Of a stretch of 64,000 nucleotides of DNA, positions 57,424 to 64,000 are shown piece after piece (position 1 is the first letter of the stretch; every line of letters starts with the position of its first letter). The notes beneath the pieces were generated by a model. The model worked only from the letters and a program-made list of their open reading frames with translations. It was not told the origin of the DNA and ran no database searches. The DNA comes from Ligaoa zhengdingensis (GTDB taxonomy: Bacteria > Bacillota > Clostridia > Oscillospirales > Ruminococcaceae). The stretch lies in NCBI RefSeq assembly GCF_014384885.1, contig NZ_JACRST010000004.1:62001-126000 (forward strand), written 5' to 3'. A program made the position numbers and the translations under genes.

Positions 57424-57493
57424 CGTGGTGGATGGCGGAGCGGAACCTCTACCCGCTCCTCCCACAGACTGCACCGGCCCGGTGCAATCTACG
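57424..57493 (-). promoter_or_regulatory. rplK leader, possible L1-binding element
   Basis: On the minus strand GTGGGAGGAGCGGG and CACCACG flank the stem GGAGCGG/CCGCTCC (57437-57443 and 57453-57459); a perfect TGCACCGG/CCGGTGCA hairpin lies just upstream. The G-rich and ACCACG parts match my memory of L1 autoregulatory leaders in Firmicutes, not a computed match. Confidence 0.45.
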
Positions 57494-57545
57494 TTGTGCA
57501 TTTCTCATGCACCCGCGGCGTTTTGCGCCGCAACCTGCTAAAAGA

Positions 57546-58067
57546 TTAATTTTCCCGTTGCGCCTGGTCAAGTTCGAGCTCCACGGGGGTTTCGCGGCCA
57601 AACATGGATACAACAACTTTTACCCTGTTCTTGTCCAAATCCAATTCCTCCACCACGCCGGTAAAGCCCTCCAGCGGCCCATCCACGATCTCGACCCTGT
57701 CGCCGACCGCGTAATTGACCTCTATCTGCTTCACTTCCACACCAAGCGCCTCCACCTCTTCGTCGGTGAGGGGCACAGGCTTGGAAGCCGGCCCGACAAA
57801 ACCGGTGACGCCGCGCGTGTTGCGCACCACGTACCAACTGTCGTCTGTCAGAACCATTTTTACAAGCACATAGCCAGGAAAGATTTTGCGCTCTACTTCA
57901 CGCTTTTTGTTGTCTTTGATCTCGGTGACGGTCTCCGTGGGCACGCGCACCTCGGTGATCAGGTCGTGCAGCGACCTGTTCTCGACAACCTTTTCAATAT
58001 TGGTAGCCACCTTATTCTCATAGCCGGAATAGGTGTGGATGACATACCACTTTGCGCTATCAGCCAT
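57546..58067 (-). CDS. nusG: Transcription termination/antitermination factor NusG
   Basis: 173 residues. K-W-Y-V-I-H-T-Y-S-G-Y-E-N-K-V near 5-19, F-P-G-Y-V-L-V near 62-68 and a C-terminal KOW G-D-R-V-E-I-V-D-G-P-L-E-G-F near 124-137. Binds RNA polymerase, and S10 or Rho. Six upstream codons are ignored because GGAGGG fits the shorter start. Confidence 0.97.
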   Translation of the reverse strand: MADSAKWYVIHTYSGYENKVATNIEKVVENRSLHDLITEVRVPTETVTEIKDNKKREVERKIFPGYVLVKMVLTDDSWYVVRNTRGVTGFVGPASKPVPLTDEEVEALGVEVKQIEVNYAVGDRVEIVDGPLEGFTGVVEELDLDKNRVKVVVSMFGRETPVELELDQAQREN

Positions 58068-58111
58068 TCTTAAAAATCCCTCCACGCTGTTAAATCCATT
58101 TGGAAAATGAT

Positions 58112-58342
58112 TTACGCGTTTCTAAGGAGAACCTGGACCAACCAGGAAAGCAGGGCGTCGAGACCCCAGATAAAAATACCGATGATGACGCAGCAGACGA
58201 TCACAACGATGGTGTTGTTGATGATCGAGCTTTTGGTCGGCCATACGATCTTTTTGACCTCGCCCCTCGTATCCCGGAACGATTTGGCTATTTTCTGAAA
58301 GAAACCAGGCTTGGATTTTTTTTCACTAGAAGCTTCTGCCAT
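58112..58342 (-). CDS. secE: Protein translocase subunit SecE
   Basis: 76 residues. Amphipathic front with K-S-F-R-D-T-R-G-E-V-K-K-I-V-W-P (about 20-35), then one membrane helix (about 43-66). Clamps SecY. AAGGAAGG fits the ATG two codons after the TTG. Confidence 0.95.
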   Translation of the reverse strand: MAEASSEKKSKPGFFQKIAKSFRDTRGEVKKIVWPTKSSIINNTIVVIVCCVIIGIFIWGLDALLSWLVQVLLRNA

Positions 58343-58363
58343 ATTCAAATCCTTCCTTTCGCC

Positions 58364-58513
58364 TTATTTGGTTTCCTTGTGAAGAGTGTGTTTCCTGCAG
58401 AACCGGCAGTACTTGTTCATCTCAAGCCGGTCAGGATCATTCTTCTTGTTTTTCATCGTGTTGTAGTTGCGATGTTTGCACTCCGTGCAAGATAAGGTAA
58501 TCTTAACCCTCAT
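58364..58513 (-). CDS. rpmG: 50S ribosomal protein L33, zinc form
   Basis: 49 residues. C-T-E-C (about 9-12) and C-R-F-C (about 36-39) are the zinc ligands. AGGAGGTGCCGAT precedes the ATG. First gene of rpmG-secE-nusG-rplK-rplA. Confidence 0.97.
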   Translation of the reverse strand: MRVKITLSCTECKHRNYNTMKNKKNDPDRLEMNKYCRFCRKHTLHKETK

Positions 58514-58609
58514 ATCGGCACCTCCTGAATTGACGGATTTTTTTGCCTCCCTCGTAAAGGAAACGCTTAAAAGTGAACAAAAAAAATAAACCTTTTAGAG
58601 GTACTTATC

Positions 58610-58638
58610 AGTTTAGCACAAGCGGGCCAACCCGTCAA
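58610..58638 (-). promoter_or_regulatory. Promoter of the rpmG-to-rplA operon
   Basis: TTGACG, 17-bp spacer, TAAACT preceded by TGC on the minus strand, about 95 bp before rpmG. Confidence 0.65.
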
Positions 58639-58771
58639 CCTTCTTTTGTGAATTTTGCCGTTTTTGCCAAAGAATATGCAGCAGGCGGCCGATTCGTTGG
58701 TAAATCGAGGGGAATGCCGCGTCAGATTTCGGAAAAATCTCGCTGCTATGCGGCTTTCAGCCGCGAAACAT

Positions 58772-58800
58772 TTGATTTACGCATATTCCTGTGGTAGAAT
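58772..58800 (+). promoter_or_regulatory. Promoter of ddl
   Basis: TTGATT, 17-bp spacer, TAGAAT preceded by TGG (extended -10). The rest of the 58.51-58.87 kb gap shows no gene. Confidence 0.7.
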
Positions 58801-58871
58801 AGAATATCGTATTCTATACCTTATTTCAATAAGAGCTTCCAAACTTGAACGACAAAGGTTGTGAATGTGCC

Positions 58872-59963
58872 ATGAAAAAACGTTCGGTCGCCATTTTATT
58901 CGGCGGCGTTTCCAGTGAATATGAAGTGTCCCTGGTGTCGGCGGCCTCGGTGATCCGCAACACCCCCGCCGACCGCTACGACGTCACGATGGTGGGGATC
59001 ACCCGCGACGGGCGGTGGCGGCGGTACACCGGCCCGGTGGAGCTGATTGAACAGGATCGATGGGCGGATTCTTCCTATGTGCAGCCCGCCTTCGTCTCGC
59101 CGGACCGCGGCCACCACGGGCTGGTGGTGCCAAACGAATCCGGCTGCGAAATCGTGCGGCTGGATGCGGTGTTTCCGGTGCTGCACGGCAAGAACGGCGA
59201 GGACGGCACCATCCAGGGGCTGTTCGAGCTGGCGGGAATCCCCTATGTGGGGTGCGGCCCGCTCTCCAGTGCGGTTTGTATGGACAAGGCGGTCACCCAC
59301 ACCATCCTGGCCGAAGCGGGCATCCCGCAGGCGCGGTGGCAGACGGTACTGACGCGCGACTTCCGACAGGAGAACTTTGCCGCTCTGGAGGGGAGGCTGC
59401 GCGGGGCGTTGGGTTACCCGATGTTCGTCAAGCCCGCCAACGCGGGGTCGTCGGTGGGCATCTCCAAGGCGCACGGCCCCGACGAGCTGAGGGCCGCCTT
59501 GGCGCTCGCCTTCCAACACGACTGCAAGGCGGTGGTCGAGGAGTTCATCGACGGCAGCGAAGTGGAATCGGCTGTGCTGGGCAACGACCAGCCGGTTGTC
59601 TCGGTGCTGGGCGAGATCGTGCCCTGCAACGAGTTTTACGACTACGAAGCGAAATACCAGAACGACGCGACCGAGCTGCACATCCCGGCGCGCATACCCG
59701 ACGAGACGGCCGCGCTCATCCGGGAGACGGCAGCCAGGGCCTACCGGGCGCTCGGCTGCTCGGGGCTCACCCGCATCGACTTCTTTGTGAAGCGCGACGG
59801 CACGGGGATTGTCCTCAACGAGCCGAACACAATCCCGGGTTTCACATCGATCAGCATGTATCCCAAGCTGATGGCGGCGAGCGGCGTCCCCTACAGCGAG
59901 CTGATCGACAGGTTATTTACCCTCGCCATCGAGCGGATGGCACAGACATCAACAGAAGTTTAA
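58872..59963 (+). CDS. ddl: D-alanine--D-alanine ligase
   Basis: 363 residues, ATP-grasp. F-G-G-V-S-S-E-Y-E-V-S near 10-20, H-G-K-N-G-E-D-G near 99-106, K-P-A-N-A-G-S-S-V-G near 190-199, E-E-F-I-D-G-S-E-V near 226-234, and I-D-F-F-V and N-E-P-N-T-I-P-G-F near 320-328. Joins two D-Ala for the cell wall. Weak AAAGG upstream; a longer frame with nine extra residues is possible. Confidence 0.95.
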   Translation: MKKRSVAILFGGVSSEYEVSLVSAASVIRNTPADRYDVTMVGITRDGRWRRYTGPVELIEQDRWADSSYVQPAFVSPDRGHHGLVVPNESGCEIVRLDAVFPVLHGKNGEDGTIQGLFELAGIPYVGCGPLSSAVCMDKAVTHTILAEAGIPQARWQTVLTRDFRQENFAALEGRLRGALGYPMFVKPANAGSSVGISKAHGPDELRAALALAFQHDCKAVVEEFIDGSEVESAVLGNDQPVVSVLGEIVPCNEFYDYEAKYQNDATELHIPARIPDETAALIRETAARAYRALGCSGLTRIDFFVKRDGTGIVLNEPNTIPGFTSISMYPKLMAASGVPYSELIDRLFTLAIERMAQTSTEV

Positions 59964-60011
59964 ATGACAGAAGGGCGGAGAGATTGATAAAAATAAAGGG
60001 GTTGGTCTGAG

Positions 60012-60815
60012 ATGAACAGCAAGGCAATCGGCGTATTTGATACCGGAGCGGGGGGCTTGGCCACCGTGCGCGAATTGCAGCGGCTGATGCCGGGGGAGAG
60101 CATCGTCTACCTGGCGGACACCGCGCGCGCGCCTTATGGGGCGCACAGCCGGGAGCTGATTACCGAAAACGCGATGCGCGGCCTGGGCTTCCTGCAACAG
60201 CAGGATGTCAAGCTGCTGGTGTCGGCCTGCGGTACGGTGAGCGCCGTGCTGCCCGAGCAGAGCGTCAAAAAGCTGTCCGTCCCCCTGGTCTCCACCCTGT
60301 TGCCCTGCGCGCAGGAGGCCTGCGCCATGAGCGCGAGCGGTGTCATCGGCGTCATCGGCGCCACCGCTGCGGTTCGGAGCTCCGCCTTCGGCAAGGCGAT
60401 CCGCAACATCCGCACCGACGCGAGGGTGGTCGGCCGGGCCTGCCCGCTGCTGCTCGCCCTGGCGGAAAACGGCGTGACCAGCGCGGATGACCCGCTGGTG
60501 CGTCTGACCATCCAGCGCTACCTCGAGCCGATGCTGGCGGAGGGGATCGACACCCTGATTTTGGCCAGCGCCCACTATTCGGTGCTGTTCGCCGCGATCT
60601 CGGAGGTGTTCGACTACCGCGTCACCCTCATCGACGCCACCGCTGTGACCGCGCGCTATGTGCAGAGCTACCTGCTGCAAAACGACATGCAGAACGACGG
60701 CGGGGTGAAACCGCCGGTCTGGTATGTCACCGATCTGCCGCAGGACTTCACCGATCTATCCAAATTGTATTATAAATGCGAAATTACACAGAATGTTAAA
60801 TTGGTTGCCCTGTGA
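60012..60815 (+). CDS. Glutamate racemase-like protein, altered active site
   Basis: 267 residues. G-V-F-D-T-G-A-G-G-L near 7-16 matches MurI, usually G-V-F-D-S-G-V-G-G-L. The first catalytic Cys is present in S-A-C-G-T-V-S, though the normal Asn two residues on is Gly. The second, in L-G-C-T-H-Y-P, reads L-A-S-A-H-Y-S, so Cys is Ser. True racemases need both Cys. It follows ddl, which suits D-amino-acid supply, but racemisation is doubtful. Confidence 0.82.
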   Translation: MNSKAIGVFDTGAGGLATVRELQRLMPGESIVYLADTARAPYGAHSRELITENAMRGLGFLQQQDVKLLVSACGTVSAVLPEQSVKKLSVPLVSTLLPCAQEACAMSASGVIGVIGATAAVRSSAFGKAIRNIRTDARVVGRACPLLLALAENGVTSADDPLVRLTIQRYLEPMLAEGIDTLILASAHYSVLFAAISEVFDYRVTLIDATAVTARYVQSYLLQNDMQNDGGVKPPVWYVTDLPQDFTDLSKLYYKCEITQNVKLVAL

Positions 60816-60838
60816 GGAACCGGGAAGGATACATAGTT

Positions 60839-61279
60839 TTGAAAAAGGATGTTTTGATTCAGATACGCGGCGTCCAGTATATCGACGGCGAGCAGGACGT
60901 GGTGGAGCTCACCACTGTGGGCCGCTTCTACCGCAAAAACGGGGACTACTACATCTCCTACGACGAGAGCGAGGCCACCGGCTTTGAGGGTGGAAAGACC
61001 ACGCTCAAGGTCGAAGGGGACGACAGCAAGGTCACCATGCTGCGCAGCGGCCCCAACCGGTCGCAGCTCATCGTCGAGGCTGGCCGCAGGCACCAGTGCC
61101 AGTACGACACCGGCTACGGCCCGATCATCATGGGGGTGTCGGGCGACCGTATCCTCTCCTCCCTGTCCGACCGGGGCGGGGAGCTCAACTTCAAATATAC
61201 CCTCGACCTCAACGCCAGCCTGGCGAGCGAGAACGAGGTGTTTGTCCAGGTGCGCGAACAGAATCGCGCAGCCGAATAA
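60839..61279 (+). CDS. DUF1934 (YwiB-type) protein
   Basis: 146 residues from TTG (K-K-D-V-L-I-Q-I-R-G-V-Q-Y follows), beta-barrel rich. L-R-S-G-x-N-R-S-Q-L-I-V-E-A-G-R-R-H-Q-C-Q-Y-D-T near 61-85 and L-x-F-K-Y-T-L-D-L-N near 118 match DUF1934. GGAAGG upstream favours TTG; a GTG at 60812 overlapping the previous stop has no site. Often found beside argS. Function unknown. Confidence 0.8.
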   Translation: MKKDVLIQIRGVQYIDGEQDVVELTTVGRFYRKNGDYYISYDESEATGFEGGKTTLKVEGDDSKVTMLRSGPNRSQLIVEAGRRHQCQYDTGYGPIIMGVSGDRILSSLSDRGGELNFKYTLDLNASLASENEVFVQVREQNRAAE

Positions 61280-61317
61280 AAAGGAAGATCAAAAAAGAGA
61301 AGGAATGATGGTTTTAC

Positions 61318-63078
61318 ATGGCAAACTTTGTAAAGATGGCCGGGGATGAGGTGCGCGAAATCCTGATGGGCGCGCTGGGAAAGCTGGTCGCAGAGGGGCA
61401 GATCCCCGCAGTTCCGCTGCCCGCGTTTACAGTGGAGATCCCCAACGACACCGCGCACGGCGATTTTGCGAGCAACCTGGCGATGGTATCCGGCCGCGCG
61501 TTCAAAGAGGCGGGCGTCAAGTTTAATCCCCGCGCGTTTGCGACGCAGCTCTGCGAGGCCGCGGAGCTCGCGGGCACCAGCTTCACCCGCTGCGAGGTGG
61601 CGGGACCTGGGTTCATCAACTTCTTCCTCGCCGACCGCTGGTTCGCAGGGGTGGTGCGCGACGTGTTGGCCTGCGGCGCGGATTACGGCCGCAGCGACTA
61701 CGGGCAGGGCCGCAAGGTGATGATCGAGTTTGTCTCGGCCAACCCGACGGGCCCGATGCACATGGGCAACGCGCGCGGCGGCGCGCTGGGCGACTGCCTG
61801 GCCGCGGCGATGGACAAGGCCGGCTACGACGTGACCCGCGAGTTCTATGTCAACGACGCGGGCAACCAGATCGAGAAGTTCGGCGTCTCCCTGGAGGTGC
61901 GCTATCTCCAGCATTTTCTGGGGGAGGACGCGGTGGAGCTGCCCGAGGACGCCTACCACGGCGACGACATCCGCCAGCGTGCCTGCGAGTTTGCCGAGCT
62001 GTACGGCGACCGCTATGTGAACGCCGAACCCGCCGAGCGCCGAAAAGCGCTGGTGGAATATGCCCTGCCGAAGAATGTGGACAAGCTGAAGAGCGACCTC
62101 GCGCTCTACCGCATCCACTACGATGTGTGGTTCCGCGAGAGCACTCTGCACGAGGGCGGCGCGGTCAAGGCCGCGCTCGACCGGCTCACCGAGCTGGGCA
62201 TGACCTACGAGCAGGAGGGCGCGCTCTGGTATAAGAATGCCGAGGTGCAGAGAAAGCGCCTGAAGGCGGCGGGCAAGACCGACGAGGAGATCGAGGCGCT
62301 CGGCCTCAAGGACGACGTGCTGGTGCGCGCCAACGGCCATCCGACCTATTTCGCGGCGGATATCGCTTATCATTACAATAAATTTGCGGTGCGCGGCTTC
62401 GACCGCGTCATCAACGTGTGGGGCGCGGATCACCATGGGCATGTGGCGCGTCTCAAGGGCGCGATGGACGCCATCGGCCTCAACGGGGACAAGCTGGACA
62501 TCGTGCTGATGCAGCTCGTGCGTCTGATGAAGGACGGCCAGCCCTACAAGATGAGCAAGCGCAGCGGCAAGGCGGTGTCCCTCACCGACCTGATCGAGGA
62601 GATCCCGATCGATGCGGCGCGCTTCTTCTTCAACCTCTCCTCGCCCAACGCGACGCTGGATTTCGACCTCGACCTGGCGGTGAAGAATTCGAGCGACAAC
62701 CCGGTTTATTATGTGCAGTACGCGCACGCGCGCATCTGCAGCATCCATAAGAAGCTGGCGGCGGCGGGGATTGTCTACCGGGGCTGCACTTTAGAAGACT
62801 TGGAACAACTCACCCTGCCCGAGGAGCGCGAGCTGATCCGCACCCTGGCGGGCTATCCCAACCTGCTGATCGATGTGGCCAAGAGCTACGATCCCTCGCG
62901 CATGACCCACTATGCCACCGAGCTCGCCACCGCGTTCCACAAGTTCTACAACTCCTGCCGCGTGGCGGATGAAAATGAGGCGCTGATGCAGGCGCGCCTG
63001 GCGCTCTGCCTGGCGGTGAAAAACACCATCGCCGACGTGCTCGGCCTGATGAAGGTTTCCGCTCCCGAATCCATGTGA
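61318..63078 (+). CDS. argS: Arginyl-tRNA synthetase
   Basis: 586 residues, class I. N-terminal additional domain, then HIGH motif A-N-P-T-G-P-M-H-M-G-N near 140-150, KMSKS-like K-M-S-K-R-S-G near 410-416, and the C-terminal anticodon DALR domain. Charges tRNA-Arg. I see no T-box upstream. Confidence 0.96.
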   Translation: MANFVKMAGDEVREILMGALGKLVAEGQIPAVPLPAFTVEIPNDTAHGDFASNLAMVSGRAFKEAGVKFNPRAFATQLCEAAELAGTSFTRCEVAGPGFINFFLADRWFAGVVRDVLACGADYGRSDYGQGRKVMIEFVSANPTGPMHMGNARGGALGDCLAAAMDKAGYDVTREFYVNDAGNQIEKFGVSLEVRYLQHFLGEDAVELPEDAYHGDDIRQRACEFAELYGDRYVNAEPAERRKALVEYALPKNVDKLKSDLALYRIHYDVWFRESTLHEGGAVKAALDRLTELGMTYEQEGALWYKNAEVQRKRLKAAGKTDEEIEALGLKDDVLVRANGHPTYFAADIAYHYNKFAVRGFDRVINVWGADHHGHVARLKGAMDAIGLNGDKLDIVLMQLVRLMKDGQPYKMSKRSGKAVSLTDLIEEIPIDAARFFFNLSSPNATLDFDLDLAVKNSSDNPVYYVQYAHARICSIHKKLAAAGIVYRGCTLEDLEQLTLPEERELIRTLAGYPNLLIDVAKSYDPSRMTHYATELATAFHKFYNSCRVADENEALMQARLALCLAVKNTIADVLGLMKVSAPESM

Positions 63079-63117
63079 CCGGCGACCCTCCGGTTCAAGA
63101 AAGAGAGGATTTCCATC

Positions 63118-64000
63118 ATGAAGTTTCCATACCCGCTGCCCATGCTGTTGGACGGCGCGACCGGAACCAATCTGATCGCCGCGGGGATGCCGCAAAGCGC
63201 ATGTGTGGAGCGGTGGATTTTGGAGCATCCCGACGTGTTGCAGCGGCTGCAGCGCGAATTTGTCGCAGCCGGTGCGGACGCGGTATACGCGCCGACCTTT
63301 TCGGCCAATGCGGCCAAGCTGGCCCACTACGGGCTGGAGGGGCAGGTGCGCGAGCTCAACCTGCGCCTGGCGGCCCTGTCGCGCGAGGCGGTGGGGGATA
63401 GCGCGTTGGTGGGCGGCGATCTATCGCCCACCGGGCTGTTCTGCGAGCCGTTCGGCGACACGCCGTTTCTCGATCTGGTCCACCTGTACGCCGAGCAGGC
63501 GCTCGCGCTCAGGGATGCGGGAGTCGACTTTCTGGCGATTGAGACAATGACCAGCATGACCGGGATGCGCGCGGCCATCCTGGGCGGGTGGCACGCGGAC
63601 CTGCCCATCTTTGTTACCCTCACAGTGGATGAAAGCGGCCGCACCCTGTCCGGGGCCGATCTGCTGGCCGCGCTGCTCACCGCGCAGTCGATGGGGGCGG
63701 CGGCGTTCGGCGTCAACTGTTCCACCGGCGCGGAGGGGATGCAGCCGCTGTTTGAGCGCCTCGCACCCCACGCGCGGGTGCCGCTGATCGCCAAACCCAA
63801 TGCGGGCCTGCCCGACCCCGCCACCGGTGCGTACCGCGTGTCGCCCGATGAGATGGCCGCCCGGATGGCGCCGCTGTTCGAGGCGGGCGTGACCATCGCG
63901 GGGGGATGCTGCGGCACGACGCCCGCACACCTCGCGGCGATCGGCCGGGCGATGCGCGGGTTCGACTTCGATTCGGTGCAGATTGAGCGCGAGGAGGACG
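63118..64000 (+). CDS. Homocysteine S-methyltransferase family, cut at window end
   Basis: 294 codons visible, open at the right edge. D-G-A-T-G-T-N-L near 12-19, V-N-C-S-T-G near 199-204 and G-G-C-C-G-T-T-P near 261-268 are the zinc-Cys motifs of the Hcy-binding TIM barrel, as in the N-terminus of MetH. It uses methyl donors to make methionine. Further domains of MetH, if any, lie outside. AGAGAGG precedes the ATG. Confidence 0.9.
   Translation, partial: MKFPYPLPMLLDGATGTNLIAAGMPQSACVERWILEHPDVLQRLQREFVAAGADAVYAPTFSANAAKLAHYGLEGQVRELNLRLAALSREAVGDSALVGGDLSPTGLFCEPFGDTPFLDLVHLYAEQALALRDAGVDFLAIETMTSMTGMRAAILGGWHADLPIFVTLTVDESGRTLSGADLLAALLTAQSMGAAAFGVNCSTGAEGMQPLFERLAPHARVPLIAKPNAGLPDPATGAYRVSPDEMAARMAPLFEAGVTIAGGCCGTTPAHLAAIGRAMRGFDFDSVQIEREED

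Noticed and set aside
1..64000. CRISPR arrays, tRNAs, rRNAs, IS elements, prophage
   Set aside because: No regular spaced repeats, cloverleaf patterns, transposase motifs or phage genes were seen on reading; a covariance search could still find a missed RNA.

Overview
The window reads as a chromosome segment of a GC-rich, low-redox Firmicute, most likely a Clostridia of the Oscillospiraceae/Ruminococcaceae type. The evidence is the ribosomal gene order, zinc forms of S14, L33, L36 and adenylate kinase, AGGAGG ribosome binding sites, sigma-A promoters with 17-bp spacers, a MurT/GatD pair, a type II fatty-acid operon with its own acetyl-CoA carboxylase, and archaeal-type ProS. Coding DNA is rich in C/G at third positions, so AT-rich intergenic spots stand out. 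I saw no tRNA, rRNA, CRISPR array, IS element or prophage.

Layout. 1-5 kb: tsaD (only its first codons), rimI, a thioesterase/DUF6440/HAD operon and polA, all on the minus strand. 5-8 kb (plus): dusB, a 50-residue mini-protein carrying the sodium-decarboxylase ADGPT motif, a PfkB sugar-phosphate kinase and a TSUP permease broken by a one-base frameshift. 8-9.6 kb: an XRE regulator facing a SLOG protein across a 43-bp palindrome, then a DUF4760 membrane protein. 9.7-12.6 kb (minus): proS, then a sodium-pump beta subunit with a tiny gamma-like partner. 12.8-21.6 kb (minus): one fatty-acid operon fabH-fabV-fabG-fabF-accB-fabZ-accC-accD-accA-acpP from a strong promoter. 21.7-27.3 kb (plus): fabD-aroE-aroK, with a 144-bp tandem duplication of the aroE end, then murT-gatD-HAD. 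27.4-28.3 kb (minus): a membrane peptide and a lipoprotein.

28.6-44.7 kb (plus) is the complete S10-spc-alpha ribosomal superoperon, from rpsJ to rplQ, with secY, adk, map, a KOW protein, infA and rpoA, preceded by a 330-nt leader with attenuator-like pairing. 44.7-48.9 kb (minus): a small XRE protein, a P-loop protein, pgi, a D,D-carboxypeptidase and an HPr-like protein. 49-55 kb (plus): mtaB, purL and a ferredoxin-like QueG relative. 55-56.1 kb is a small accessory patch: two paralogous ribbon-helix-helix genes, each apparently lacking an ATG/GTG/TTG start, each facing a predicted plus-strand small RNA that ends in the same 53-bp hairpin element. 56.2-58.5 kb (minus): rpmG-secE-nusG-rplK-rplA, cut off from rplJ-rplL. 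58.8-64 kb (plus): ddl, a glutamate-racemase-like gene, DUF1934, argS and the start of a homocysteine methyltransferase.

Most genes serve translation, membrane lipid and cell-wall synthesis. The best targets for a second look are the twin RHH/sRNA cassettes, the GatD homologue lacking its catalytic Cys and His, the orphan sodium-pump pieces and the S10 leader. All family names come from reading motifs by eye; no search was run.
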